DNA of 64,000 bases, taken from positions 1,054,001 through 1,118,000 of the forward strand of contig NZ_JAUSQX010000001.1 of the NCBI RefSeq assembly GCF_030811535.1, given 5' to 3'. The notes under the pieces are model-generated. The model was not told where the DNA came from. It made no database searches and saw nothing but the letters and a program-made list of their open reading frames with translations. This DNA comes from Trueperella bonasi (lineage in GTDB: Bacteria; Actinomycetota; Actinomycetes; Actinomycetales; Actinomycetaceae). The position numbers and the translations under genes were made by a program. Shown piece after piece: positions 24,878 through 34,244 of this stretch. The first letter of the stretch is position 1. Each line of letters opens with the position of its first letter.

Positions 24878-26404
24878 ATGGCCAAGTTCATAGCGAAGCG
24901 GATAGGCATTTCCGCATTAGTGCTTTTTGTTGCCTCGGTGTTGCTGTATGTGCTTGTGATTAACTCGGGCGATCCGTTGGCGGATCTGCGCGAGTCGAAT
25001 GACATTAACCGCGAAAACCTGATGGAGCAGCGTGCGGCACGGATGGGCTTGCACCTGCCGTGGTATGAGCGTTACGCCTCGTGGCTGCGCGGCGTTCTTG
25101 GGTGCTTTGTTGGCCAGTGTGATTTTGGTGTGAGCCGCAACGGGCAGTCCGTGAATGCGTTGCTTGCCGACGCCGCCAGCTCAACTATCCGGTTGGTTCT
25201 CCTTGCGACGATCTTGGGTATCGTCGTTGGCATTTTCTTCGGTGCGATGACGGCGATCCGCCAGTACTCCGGCTTCGATTACGTTGTGACGACGATGGCA
25301 TTCATCTTCTACTCGTTGCCATCGTTTGTGTTCGCCGTGTTGCTCAAGGAGTACGGCGCAATCCGCTACAACAACTGGCTTGCGGACCCGTATATTTCGG
25401 TGCTGGGCGGACTATTGTTTGCCGCCTTGTTTGGCCTGTTCATGCAGGCCATGGTGGCTGGCGACAAGCAGCGCCGCGTGATCACATTCACGGTGAGCAC
25501 GGTTGCCGTGTTTGGCTTCGTGCAACTGCTGTCTGTGACAGGTTGGTTCAGGGATCCGCAGGGCAGCATCCTCATGGTTGTGATCGTCGGCGTGGCAGCT
25601 GCGGTACTGTTCACGGCTCTTCTTGTGAGCCTGTCGAATCGCCGGGCAGTTGTAGTGACGCTTGCGGTTGCCGGTAGCTACCTTGCCGTCATGATCGCAA
25701 TGAACGGCGTCTTGATCGATCCGAGCTACCCCATTTTGGGCTTGGTGCTGATAATTGGCATCGCACTGGCCGTGATTATTCCGCGCTTCTTTGGCGGGTA
25801 TGCCCGCGAAGCGATTCGCGGGGCCTCGATCGCGACAGTGATTTCCATGTTCGTGACGATGATCGTCATGTACGTTGCTCGTTTTTGGACCCACTACACC
25901 AACATGGTGGGCGGGAGGCCGATCTCCACGATCGGTTCAGGAACGCCTAATTTCCGTGGTGGGGATATCTTCTGGCTCAGCTTTACCGATTCGTTCACAC
26001 ATCTCATCTTGCCGACGATTTCGCTGACGCTGATGTCTGTGGCCTCGTACACGCGTTACACGCGCTCCTCGATGCTTGAGTCGCTTGGCCAGGATTATGT
26101 GCGTACGGCCCGCGCGAAGGGCATGCCGGAACGTACGGTGATCACCCGCCATGCTTTCCGTAATGCGCTTTTGCCGATCACGACGATCGTCGCCTTCGAC
26201 TTTGCGGGCTTGATCGGTGGCGCGGTGATTACGGAGAAGGTGTTCGGCTGGAAGGGAATGGGTGACCTTTTCCGGGTTGGCCTCGAACAGGTTGATCCCA
26301 ATCCAGTGATGGCGTTCTTCGTTGTGACCGGAACGGTGGCCGTTTTGATGAACATGTTTGCAGATATTGCTTACGCTTCGATCGACCCGCGGATTCGGAG
26401 GTAG
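24878..26404 (+). CDS. dppB: Peptide ABC transporter permease, DppB type with an inserted membrane block
   Basis: The first about 150 residues match DppB (RLVLLATILGIVVGIFFGAM), and the last about 170 carry the permease core with EAA-type loop GQDYVRTARAKGMPERTVIT, then RHAFRNALLPI. Between them about 180 residues contain roughly six extra hydrophobic segments. This gives 508 residues instead of the usual 310-340. The open frame is continuous and codon use is even, so it is an insertion rather than an error. Partner of DppC, which starts 43 bases downstream. Confidence 0.85.
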   Translation: MAKFIAKRIGISALVLFVASVLLYVLVINSGDPLADLRESNDINRENLMEQRAARMGLHLPWYERYASWLRGVLGCFVGQCDFGVSRNGQSVNALLADAASSTIRLVLLATILGIVVGIFFGAMTAIRQYSGFDYVVTTMAFIFYSLPSFVFAVLLKEYGAIRYNNWLADPYISVLGGLLFAALFGLFMQAMVAGDKQRRVITFTVSTVAVFGFVQLLSVTGWFRDPQGSILMVVIVGVAAAVLFTALLVSLSNRRAVVVTLAVAGSYLAVMIAMNGVLIDPSYPILGLVLIIGIALAVIIPRFFGGYAREAIRGASIATVISMFVTMIVMYVARFWTHYTNMVGGRPISTIGSGTPNFRGGDIFWLSFTDSFTHLILPTISLTLMSVASYTRYTRSSMLESLGQDYVRTARAKGMPERTVITRHAFRNALLPITTIVAFDFAGLIGGAVITEKVFGWKGMGDLFRVGLEQVDPNPVMAFFVVTGTVAVLMNMFADIAYASIDPRIRR

Positions 26405-26446
26405 TGGCAGTGATGATCGTGAAATTTGTGGCACAAGGAGGCTCTC

Positions 26447-27574
26447 ATGCGTGATGAGACCAATCCGAGATTCCCCGAGCCGATGCCCGATGGTGAACCG
26501 GATCGCTTAGGCGAGGTTCAAGATTCTTCGTTAAGTGCAGATATTCACCACCCTGCCGTTCAAGAAGACGGAACCGGGCCGGCGTCGCAGGCTCAGGCTG
26601 ACGCTGTGAAAACGGCGGTTGCTGGCAGTGAGAATTTTGACCTCGTTGAGCTCGAGGATGAGGTCCTGGATAACACCGCTGATCGCTCGTATTCGCAGGG
26701 GCAGTTGGTCCTGCGCCGGTTTTTGCGGCACAAGGGTGCGATGATTTCCTTGGTGGTGCTGATCGGCATCATTGTGCTGGCGTTTACCTCGCTTGGTTTT
26801 GGCCCAATTCCGGGATGGTATCCGCATTCGTATATCACGCCGATGCCAATTGAAAACGGTGGTGCCCCAACCATTTCTTGGTCTGGCTTTGGTACGCATC
26901 CGTTCGGGCAGGACAACGTGGGTGTGGACTACTTCGCGCTGGTGAAGCGCGGTACGCAAAAGTCGATCATTATCGCGTTGATTGTTGGTTTGGTGTCGAC
27001 GGCGATCGGCACGGCTATCGGCGCTATCGCGGGTTATTTCCGTGGCTGGACAGAGGCTATCCTCATGCGTATCACGGATTTGTTCATCGTGATTCCGATG
27101 CTGGTTCTTGCTGCTGTGATCGGTCAGATGGTTGGCGGCGGCGGTATCGTGCTGCTCGCCGTGATGTTGGGGCTGCTGTCCTGGACGGGCTTGGCGAGGT
27201 TGGTGCGCGGTGAAGTTCTTTCGCTGCGTGAACGGGAATTCGTTTCTGCCGCGCGCGCCGTTGGTGCTCCCCCGAGCCGAATCATTGTGCGCCACATTCT
27301 TCCCAATGCGCTTGGCACGATCATCGTGTCTGCGACGCTGTCGATCGCCTCGGCGATCTTGTTGGAGACATCGCTGTCCTATCTTGGCTTTGGCGTACGA
27401 GCTCCGGAAACGTCGCTTGGCTTGCTCATTAATAACTATCAGCAAACGTTCTCGACCCGCCCGTGGCTGTTCTTCGCCCCGGCGGCGATGATTTTGGCGA
27501 TTGCCCTGTCGATTAATTTCATTGGCGATGGCCTGCGTGATGCGTTTGATCCGCGGCAGAAGGCAAAGGTGTAG
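26447..27574 (+). CDS. dppC: Peptide ABC transporter permease, DppC type
   Basis: The start at ATG 26447 follows AAGGAGG at 26435-26441; an earlier ATG at 26426 lacks a site. The protein has an acidic cytoplasmic N-terminus of about 80 residues, then the OppC_N segment RRFLRHKGAMISLVVLIGII and five further membrane segments. The EAA loop reads EREFVSAARAVGAPPSRIIV, then RHILPNALG. At 375 residues it is longer than E. coli DppC only in the N-terminal tail. The stop is 3 bases before the ATPase gene. Confidence 0.88.
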   Translation: MRDETNPRFPEPMPDGEPDRLGEVQDSSLSADIHHPAVQEDGTGPASQAQADAVKTAVAGSENFDLVELEDEVLDNTADRSYSQGQLVLRRFLRHKGAMISLVVLIGIIVLAFTSLGFGPIPGWYPHSYITPMPIENGGAPTISWSGFGTHPFGQDNVGVDYFALVKRGTQKSIIIALIVGLVSTAIGTAIGAIAGYFRGWTEAILMRITDLFIVIPMLVLAAVIGQMVGGGGIVLLAVMLGLLSWTGLARLVRGEVLSLREREFVSAARAVGAPPSRIIVRHILPNALGTIIVSATLSIASAILLETSLSYLGFGVRAPETSLGLLINNYQQTFSTRPWLFFAPAAMILAIALSINFIGDGLRDAFDPRQKAKV

Positions 27575-27577
27575 GTC

Positions 27578-29284
27578 ATGGATAAGGCAAAAGTGCCCGC
27601 GGGCAAAGTTCTTTCTTTCGATAATCTTGACGTTCAGTTTAAGACCGAATTCGGCCGTGTTCATGCGGTCCGGGGAGTGTCGATCGATGTTAAAGCCGGC
27701 GAAGTTGTTGCCCTTGTTGGTGAGTCTGGCTCCGGTAAGTCAGTGACCTCGATGACGGCGCTTGGGCTGTTGCCCGGAAATGCGGCGATCGAAGGCGATA
27801 TCAAGGTGGGCGATTACAATATTCGCGCTCTGAGTTCGCGCGGGTTGCGCAATGTGCGTGGCAACGAGGTTGCGATGGTGTTCCAGGAGCCGATGACGGC
27901 TCTTAACCCGGTGCTCACCGTGGGCTTTCAGATCGTTGAGGCACTCGAAATTCACGGCCTGTACTACGGGGCAGCTGCGCGTAAACGCGCGATTGAGTTG
28001 CTCGAGATGGTTGGGCTAGATAATCCGGAGATGCGGTTTGATCAGTATCCGCACGAGCTTTCGGGTGGTCAGCGCCAGCGCGTCGTCATCGCGATTGCGA
28101 TTTCGTGTAACCCGAAGGTGATCATTGCTGACGAGCCGACGACGGCGCTCGACGTCACCGTTCAGGCAGACATTCTTGATTTGTTGCGCTCGTTGAAAGA
28201 CAAGCTGAACACGGGCATTCTTCTGATTACCCATTCGATGGGTGTGGTTGCCGATATGGCCGATCATGTTCACGTGATGTTCCGCGGCAACATCGTGGAA
28301 TCCGGGACGGTTGAGGATGTGCTGATGAGGCCCGAACATCCGTATACGAAGCGTTTGCTACGTTCGGTGCCCAGGTTGGGCCAGGGACGCAAACAGTTCG
28401 GGCTTCGGGAGATGTCGGAGGATTTCGACATCGACAACAAGGTGCTCAAGGTTAAAGATCTCGTTGTTGAGTATGAGATGCGCGGGCGTGAACCTTTCCG
28501 CGCGGTCGACGGTGTTTCGTTCGATGTGGCGCACAGCGAAATCGTTGGCCTGGTGGGCGAATCTGGCTCTGGTAAGTCAACGATTGGTAAGACCTTGTTA
28601 GGTCTGCAGCCTGCTGCGGATGGCGAGGTGGAGATTTTCGGGGAAGACCTCCTGTCTTTAAAGGGCAAACAACGGCGCGAACGTTCCAAAGACATCGGCG
28701 TGATTTTCCAAGATCCTGCAGGTTCGCTCAATCCGCGATTCCCGATCGGTAGCTGTATTTCGGAGCCTCTCGAGGTGCATAAGATCGGTAATGCGAAGGA
28801 ACAGGAAAAGCGCGTTTACGAAATGCTGGACGCGGTGCAGCTGCCCTCGTCCACGTTTAATCGCTATCCACACGAGCTTTCGGGCGGTCAGCGCCAGCGT
28901 GTATGTATCGCGCGCGCGTTGATTACGCGGCCGGGCTTGCTGGTTGCTGATGAGCCGACGTCGGCACTCGATGTGTCCGTGCAGGCGAACGTGCTGCAAA
29001 TGCTGGCCGATTTGCAGGCCGAATTCGGCTTTGCGTGCCTGTTTATTTCGCACGATCTGGCGGTGGTGGATCTGCTCGCGAATCGTGTGGTGGTGCTCCA
29101 AAACGGCAAGGTGGTTGAGCAGGGCGATCGGAAAGACGTGCTGCACAATCCTCAGCAGGATTACACGCGCCGCCTCATGGCTGCGGCGCCAGTGCCGGAT
29201 CCGAACGAGCAGCGTGAGCGCCGCGAATCGCGCCATACCCTGCTTCGGGAGCTTGGCGAGGAGATCTCCGAACTGAAGATCTAA
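27578..29284 (+). CDS. Fused two-domain peptide ABC ATPase (DppD-DppF type)
   Basis: Two complete ATPase halves lie in one 568-residue chain. Half one has Walker A GESGSGKSVTSM (near 50), signature ELSGGQRQRVVIAIAI and Walker B VIIADEPTTALD. Half two has Walker A GESGSGKSTIGKT (near 325), signature ELSGGQRQRVCIARAL and LLVADEPTSALD. Each half ends with an oligopeptide-transporter C-terminal segment (HPYTKRLLRSVPRLG; QDYTRRLMAAAP). E. coli uses two separate proteins; the fused form is common in actinobacteria. It is the last gene of the operon; a small GCTACCC/GGGTGGC hairpin follows at about 29299-29315. Confidence 0.92.
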   Translation: MDKAKVPAGKVLSFDNLDVQFKTEFGRVHAVRGVSIDVKAGEVVALVGESGSGKSVTSMTALGLLPGNAAIEGDIKVGDYNIRALSSRGLRNVRGNEVAMVFQEPMTALNPVLTVGFQIVEALEIHGLYYGAAARKRAIELLEMVGLDNPEMRFDQYPHELSGGQRQRVVIAIAISCNPKVIIADEPTTALDVTVQADILDLLRSLKDKLNTGILLITHSMGVVADMADHVHVMFRGNIVESGTVEDVLMRPEHPYTKRLLRSVPRLGQGRKQFGLREMSEDFDIDNKVLKVKDLVVEYEMRGREPFRAVDGVSFDVAHSEIVGLVGESGSGKSTIGKTLLGLQPAADGEVEIFGEDLLSLKGKQRRERSKDIGVIFQDPAGSLNPRFPIGSCISEPLEVHKIGNAKEQEKRVYEMLDAVQLPSSTFNRYPHELSGGQRQRVCIARALITRPGLLVADEPTSALDVSVQANVLQMLADLQAEFGFACLFISHDLAVVDLLANRVVVLQNGKVVEQGDRKDVLHNPQQDYTRRLMAAAPVPDPNEQRERRESRHTLLRELGEEISELKI

Positions 29285-29483
29285 GGGGCTTTTTAGCTAC
29301 CCGAAAGGGTGGCGATCGCAGCGGGGTGGGAGCAAGAGGGTGTCACCCACGCCTGCAGCAGGTCGGGTGAGGGCGACACGCCGAAAAGTTCAAGTAGTTT
29401 TTAGATCTTTGCGCCAGAACCCGCCAAAGCATGCATGAGGTGCTGTTCACTTCCTCAAATAACATGCATGTAGTTCTAAAGTG

Positions 29484-29499
29484 GCTACTATATGTAGTG
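29484..29499 (+). promoter_or_regulatory. Possible NrdR box before nrdD
   Basis: GCTACTATATGTAGTG is a near-palindrome resembling the NrdR-box type (ACWATATATWGT class) that precedes ribonucleotide reductase genes. A weaker half-similar ATAACATGCATGTAGT lies at 29459-29474, 25 bases away, which is not the usual two-box spacing. The 350-base gap 29285-29633 otherwise contains only GC-rich hairpin material. Confidence 0.4.
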
Positions 29500-29633
29500 T
29501 TCGAAAAAAATCAACGCACCACATTTAGGGATTAACGAAAATTTCGCATAGCAGCGTTATTTCCGTGAATTCACCGCAAAAGATCACCATCGGGGCGTTG
29601 ACTAGGAGATCACGCAACGAGAGAGGCTCACAC

Positions 29634-31793
29634 ATGTCGCTTGACGTCACCACGAAAATTACAGTTCTCAAGCGGGATGGGCGCTCGGTTCGTTTTGATG
29701 CCTCCAAGATCTACCGCGCAATTGAAGCAGCGCTCAACAGCCGAGGTATAGAGGATCACGAGTTCGCCGCGCAGGCCACCGACGCCGTCGTTGCCAACCT
29801 GCCGCACGAAAACCTCGACATCCCAACGATCCAGCGCGCCGTCGAAGATCACCTCATGGGCTCAAAGTACCCGGAAGTTGCGCGCGCATACATCGAATAC
29901 CGCCATGACCGCGATGTTGCCCGCGACCAGGCGATGGACGTCCAACACTCGGTGGGCAAGCTGCTCTCGCGCGATAAGTCAGTCGTCAACGAGAACGCGA
30001 ACAAGGACGCCACGGTCTTCAACACTCAGCGAGATCTCACCGCCGGTTCGGTCGCGAAGGCTTACGCGCTTAAGCACATGTTGCCCAAGCACGTGGCCAA
30101 CGCACACATCAAGGGCGATATCCACTTCCACGATCTTGATTACAACCCGTTCCAGCCGATGACGAACTGCTGCCTCATCGACATCCCCGGCATGCTCCGC
30201 GATGGCTTCCAGATCGGCAATGCCCGCGTGGAATCCCCGAAGTCGATCAACACGGCCTCCGCGCAGATTGCGCAGATTATTGCCAACGTGGCCTCCTCGC
30301 AGTACGGCGGCACGTCGGTGGACCGCATCGACGAGGTGCTCGCACCGTACGCGCAGCTTAATTACAACAAGCACATGGTCGACGCCGAAAAGTGGGTGGC
30401 GCCGGAACTGCGCGAAGATTACGCGATGGCGAAGACCCGCAAAGATATCTACGACGCCATGCAGTCCCTCGAGTACGAGATCAACACGCTTTATACTTCG
30501 AACGGTCAAACCCCGTTTGTCACGCTCGGTTTCGGCTTGGGCGAGGGCGTGTTCGAGCGCGAGATTCAAAAAGCAATTCTCGAAGTGCGCATCGGTGGCA
30601 TCGGTAAGGACAAGCACACCGCGATCTTCCCGAAGCTCGTCTTTGGTCTGCGCCGCGGCGTCAACCTCGAGCCCAGCGACCCGAACTATGACATCAAGCA
30701 GCTCGCTCTCGAATGTTCGGCAAAGCGCATGTACCCGGATGTGCTCTCCTATGATCGCCTCGTGGAAATCGAGGGCGATTACAAGACGCCGATGGGTTGC
30801 CGTTCCTTCCTGCCGAAGTGGGTAGATCCGGAATCGGGCGAGGCCGTCAATGCCGGCCGCAACAATCTCGGCGTCGTCACGCTAAACATCCCGCGCATCG
30901 CCATTGAGGCGCGCGGAAGCATTGACGCGTTTTGGGAAATTTTCGACGAGCGCATGGAGATTATGCGTGAAGCGCTCCTCTTCCGCACCGCACGCTGTGA
31001 GGACGCGACGCCGGCCAACGCGCCGATCCTGTACAAGTTCGGTGCTTTCGGTAAGCGCGCAACGGAGGAGGAAACGGACGTCAAGAAGTTCTTCCGCAAC
31101 CATCGTGCCACGGTGTCGGTAGGCTACATCGGCCTGTACGAAGCGGCCACGCTGTTCTATGGTCCGGAATGGGAGTCCACCCCGGAGGCCAAGGAATTCA
31201 CCTTCGAGATCCTGCGCGCGCTGAACCGCTACACGGATCAGTGGAAGCGGGACTACCCCTACTGGTTCTCGGTGTACGCAACGCCGTCGGAATCGCTCAC
31301 GGACCGCTTTAACCGCCTTGACCGTGAAAAGTATGGCGTGATCGAAAACGTCACCGACAAGGAGTACTACACGAATTCCTTCCACTACGACGTTCGTAAG
31401 AAGATTTCCCCGTTCGAGAAGATCGACTTCGAGGCGCCCTACGCCGAGCTCACCAAGGGCGGTTTCATCCACTACTGCGAGTACCCCAAGCTCACGCACA
31501 ACACGAAAGCATTGGAGGCCGTGTGGGATTACGCGTACGATCGCGTGGCCTACCTCGGCACGAACACGCCGATCGACAAGTGCTACGAGTGCGGTTTCGA
31601 AGGCGAGTTTTCAGCGACGGCGGAAGGCTTCGAGTGTCCGGATTGCCACAACACGGATCCGGCCACCTGCGACGTCGTCAAGCGCACCTGCGGCTACCTC
31701 GGTAATCCGCAAAAGCGCCCGATGGTACACGGCCGGCACGTGGAGATTTCGTCACGCGTGAAGCACATGGATGGCCCCACTCGTGAAATCTAA
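29634..31793 (+). CDS. nrdD: Anaerobic ribonucleoside-triphosphate reductase
   Basis: Reduces NTPs to dNTPs under anoxia using a glycyl radical. The N-terminal ATP-cone (ITVLKRDGRSVRFDASKIYR, residues about 8-95) senses ATP/dATP. The catalytic core follows, then a zinc ribbon CYECGF...CPDCHN, and the radical loop TCGYLGNP near the C-terminus contains the glycine activated by NrdG. The start at 29634 (MSLDVTTKI) is chosen for the GAGAGAGG ribosome site and the fit to the ATP-cone; a longer N-terminus from 29565 is not conserved-looking. 719 residues is normal. It is followed after 40 bases by nrdG. Confidence 0.94.
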   Translation: MSLDVTTKITVLKRDGRSVRFDASKIYRAIEAALNSRGIEDHEFAAQATDAVVANLPHENLDIPTIQRAVEDHLMGSKYPEVARAYIEYRHDRDVARDQAMDVQHSVGKLLSRDKSVVNENANKDATVFNTQRDLTAGSVAKAYALKHMLPKHVANAHIKGDIHFHDLDYNPFQPMTNCCLIDIPGMLRDGFQIGNARVESPKSINTASAQIAQIIANVASSQYGGTSVDRIDEVLAPYAQLNYNKHMVDAEKWVAPELREDYAMAKTRKDIYDAMQSLEYEINTLYTSNGQTPFVTLGFGLGEGVFEREIQKAILEVRIGGIGKDKHTAIFPKLVFGLRRGVNLEPSDPNYDIKQLALECSAKRMYPDVLSYDRLVEIEGDYKTPMGCRSFLPKWVDPESGEAVNAGRNNLGVVTLNIPRIAIEARGSIDAFWEIFDERMEIMREALLFRTARCEDATPANAPILYKFGAFGKRATEEETDVKKFFRNHRATVSVGYIGLYEAATLFYGPEWESTPEAKEFTFEILRALNRYTDQWKRDYPYWFSVYATPSESLTDRFNRLDREKYGVIENVTDKEYYTNSFHYDVRKKISPFEKIDFEAPYAELTKGGFIHYCEYPKLTHNTKALEAVWDYAYDRVAYLGTNTPIDKCYECGFEGEFSATAEGFECPDCHNTDPATCDVVKRTCGYLGNPQKRPMVHGRHVEISSRVKHMDGPTREI

Positions 31794-31833
31794 AGATCGC
31801 GCGGAATGCGCGCGATGGATCGGATGATGTTCA

Positions 31834-32481
31834 GTGCGGGTGGAAGATAGCGACGGCGTCGTCATTCCCGAACCCGGGCAATGGCGGGGCGAAGCGCTGT
31901 CTGCCGGCTATGTTGCAGACTATAAGCCGTTCAATTTTGTGGACGGCGAGGGTGTGCGCTGCTCGTTGTACGTGTCGGGTTGCCCGTTCAAATGCCCAGG
32001 CTGCTATAACGCCGCCGCGCAAAGCTTCCGCTACGGCAGGCCGTATACGGACGAGCTCGAGGAACAGATCTTCGAGGATCTGAGCCAGCCATACGTGGCC
32101 GGGCTGTCGCTCGTGGGCGGCGAGCCCATGCTATCTACCCCGATCCTATTGCCGCTCGTCAAACGAGTGCGCGAACGCTTCGGCCCCGCCAAGGATGTAT
32201 GGATTTGGACGGGTTACACCTACGAGCAGCTGCTGGCGGAAACCGCAGATAAGCGCGAGCTTCTCGAGCTTTGCGATGTTGTTGTGGACGGCCCGTTCAT
32301 CCAGCGGCTCTACCACCACGATCTGGCCTTCCGCGGCTCGAGCAACCAGCGGATTATCGATCTTGGGGCTTCCCGCGACGACGCCGGCCGACTCGCTCCC
32401 GAACCAGTGCTCTGGTCCTCCGGGCGGCGGGACACGGAGGGTACGACGTCGTTCGTCAACTCGGCTCCGCCGTTAAGCTAA
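31834..32481 (+). CDS. nrdG: Anaerobic ribonucleotide reductase activating protein
   Basis: Radical SAM enzyme that installs the glycyl radical on NrdD. CPFKCPGCYN (near residue 50) is the CxxxCxxC cluster motif, and GLSLVGGEPML is the SAM-binding GGEP. The start is GTG 31834; GTG 31840 is an alternative. At 215 residues it is slightly longer than E. coli NrdG because of an extended C-terminus (SSGRRDTEGTTSF). It is co-transcribed with nrdD. Confidence 0.92.
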   Translation: MRVEDSDGVVIPEPGQWRGEALSAGYVADYKPFNFVDGEGVRCSLYVSGCPFKCPGCYNAAAQSFRYGRPYTDELEEQIFEDLSQPYVAGLSLVGGEPMLSTPILLPLVKRVRERFGPAKDVWIWTGYTYEQLLAETADKRELLELCDVVVDGPFIQRLYHHDLAFRGSSNQRIIDLGASRDDAGRLAPEPVLWSSGRRDTEGTTSFVNSAPPLS

Positions 32482-32528
32482 ACAGCGCAGCCGACTTTCA
32501 GACAACCTTGGAATTAATTGGCCGGTTT

Positions 32529-32600
32529 GGTGCGGGCATGTAGGCGCTGCCCACGCACTCTTGTACAATTTCGAGGCTGCCCTGAATGCCGTCGCCCAAA
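32529..32600 (-). pseudogene. Fragment of a small two-cysteine lipoprotein gene
   Basis: Bases 32529-32579 match 33829-33879 with one mismatch in 51. On the minus strand they encode SLEIVQECVGSAYMPAP, the C-terminal end of the lipoprotein at 33813-34163. Similarity fades upstream (to about 32600) and there is no start. The fragment lies in the same orientation exactly 1300 bases from the intact copy. Confidence 0.75.
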
Positions 32601-32713
32601 ACCAACGCATTCGCGCTCAATATACATAAGGTACGCCGATGACTTGAATCGACTCCATTTCGAAATTACACTGAGCGTCACAATGCTACTAGGCACGACA
32701 CCAAGGAGCGGTC

Positions 32714-33346
32714 ATGAAAAGAGTACGCATATCCGTTTTTGTTTCAAGTGTCGTTATTCTCCTGATTGGGGGCGCATTTACTGCTCAAGCAGAACCTACC
32801 GACAGCTCTCCAGCTACAATCGAGACCCTTGATGGTTGGGAAACAACTTTCAACGAAACCACCCAGAGTGAAGATCCTACAGCCCCTAATTTCGTACCCG
32901 CCCCGACCGATTCACGTTACTACCCAAGTTTCCGCTTTCCTTTAGATCAGATTCGACCATTAGATGCCAGCGGTACTCAGTTTTCAGGAGGATTTACAAT
33001 CACGGTTAAGGGAGTTCCAGTGAGAATCCCACGATTGGCACTCGATCACCAAATTTTCGGGAAGGGTCTAGTTGTTTCAAGCGAGTGGGCTAAGATAATT
33101 GCGCTTGGAGGCAACATTTGTAACTACCAAATTGAATTTCAGAATCGATGGGGAAATACCGTTTACCGAACTGATCGATCACCGATCTACAATCGATGCG
33201 TGTCGATTGCGTCTAACAGCGGTATGATTATGAATCCATCGTTAAACCCCGCACGACCGCGAACAATGAATCGTGGCGTCCAATGTGCGCGGCTCAAAGT
33301 CAATGGTGTATTCGTAACCGAGCAGTGCCATTCAATAGTGAGGTGA
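32714..33346 (+). CDS. Secreted protein of unknown function, four cysteines
   Basis: ATG 32714 with AAGGAG at 32702-32707. Signal peptide MKRVRISVFVSSVVILLIGG, then AFTAQA with cleavage probably after AQA. The mature part of about 184 residues is polar and beta-rich, with Asn/Arg-rich stretches. It has four cysteines, in GNICNYQ, YNRCVSI, VQCARLK and TEQCHSI, likely two disulphides. I recognise no domain. Codon use is less biased than in the metabolic genes around it. It is followed 5 bases later by a small membrane protein, with which it forms a pair. Confidence 0.65.
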   Translation: MKRVRISVFVSSVVILLIGGAFTAQAEPTDSSPATIETLDGWETTFNETTQSEDPTAPNFVPAPTDSRYYPSFRFPLDQIRPLDASGTQFSGGFTITVKGVPVRIPRLALDHQIFGKGLVVSSEWAKIIALGGNICNYQIEFQNRWGNTVYRTDRSPIYNRCVSIASNSGMIMNPSLNPARPRTMNRGVQCARLKVNGVFVTEQCHSIVR

Positions 33347-33351
33347 AATCG

Positions 33352-33660
33352 GTGAGAGCTTCAGTAAAAATACTATTGGCCACCGGAATCATAAGTGTGA
33401 TCGCATCGATTGGTCTGCTTATAGCTTCACTTAATGGACTATACCGAACCCATGCGTGGCTTCACGACGGCATGCCGGTAGATAGTTTCTCGCTAGCGCC
33501 GATTCTATCCGCATTCTCTTACCTACAATGGGCGGTCGGCTTGGTTGTGCTTGCCATCCTGTGCTTTGGATTCGCGTTCGCCCTCTCAAAGCGCGGCGAG
33601 TTGCCGAATAGCAATCCCTATAGAAGCGAAACCAATGTACTTGTCGCGCCAAAAGCCTAG
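33352..33660 (+). CDS. Small two-segment membrane protein
   Basis: The start is set at GTG 33352, 5 bases after the upstream stop with AGGTGA before it; an ATG further upstream would overlap the secreted-protein gene. The 102 residues carry a membrane segment at about 6-28 (LLATGIISVIASIGLLIA), a short loop, and a second segment at about 58-80 (WAVGLVVLAILCFGFAFAL), then a polar tail. No known family. It probably works with the secreted neighbour (inference from spacing). Confidence 0.55.
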   Translation: MRASVKILLATGIISVIASIGLLIASLNGLYRTHAWLHDGMPVDSFSLAPILSAFSYLQWAVGLVVLAILCFGFAFALSKRGELPNSNPYRSETNVLVAPKA

Positions 33661-33812
33661 TCAAACGAAGCGCAGGTAGGGAAATCACGTCGATAATAGG
33701 CCGATTAGCGAAACTAACGATGGCTGGCGGACCCCCAGCGCGATTGGAATCCCACTGGTCCTATCGCAACCATAGGCAGGCTCTGGGCTAATCGCTTGCC
33801 CCCGGAAGAGCA

Positions 33813-34163
33813 TTAGTTTGCAGATTCTGGTGCGGGCATGTAGGCGCTACCCACGCACTCTTGTACAATTTCGAGGCTGGCCTCCATGTCCTCGGCCGAG
33901 GGCTGGTAGGAATCCCGATCGTTAATGATTCCATCGATGGCCTCGTCAGACATCTTGGAGTCAATTCCATTGGCCATGCAATCAACGAATTCGTCGTAAG
34001 CCTTGCGTTCTTCGTCGCTAAGGTTTTCCACATCTCCGCCGAATTGGGATTCCGCCGATTCGGCGATTGCTTTTTTGATCTCGCCGACTCGTGAACCGGC
34101 GTCGTTCCCACAGGCGCCAAGGGCGAGTGCGGCGGCTAGAAGTGCTGGAAGTTTGCGGCTCAT
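33813..34163 (-). CDS. Small lipoprotein with a conserved Cys pair
   Basis: The start is set at ATG 34163 because GAAAGAGGA stands before it and MSRKLPALLAAALALGAC is a lipoprotein signal with Cys18 lipidated. The mature part is about 98 residues, acidic and helical, with VDCMANGI and VQECVGSAYM. It is a paralogue of the protein at 34923-35264 (same length, signal, acidic helices and two cysteines), and a broken third copy is at 32529-32600. No known function. The frame is also open upstream to 34265, where a PIN-toxin-like start is seen. Confidence 0.7.
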   Translation of the reverse strand: MSRKLPALLAAALALGACGNDAGSRVGEIKKAIAESAESQFGGDVENLSDEERKAYDEFVDCMANGIDSKMSDEAIDGIINDRDSYQPSAEDMEASLEIVQECVGSAYMPAPESAN

Positions 34164-34244
34164 GTTCCTCTTTCCAAAGATAACTAGCGTGGGACAATAG
34201 GAATCATGCACACAACGAAGTGCGGGAGGTTTTCGCGGATATTT

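Noticed and set aside
26531-27664. 377-codon minus-strand frame
   Set aside because: Antisense to the dppC permease, Arg/His-rich without any domain; a shadow of the real gene.
29285-29480. Possible riboswitch in the gap before nrdD
   Set aside because: GC-rich hairpin pieces are present but I could not fit conserved B12, TPP or other aptamer cores; probably the peptide operon end plus promoter.
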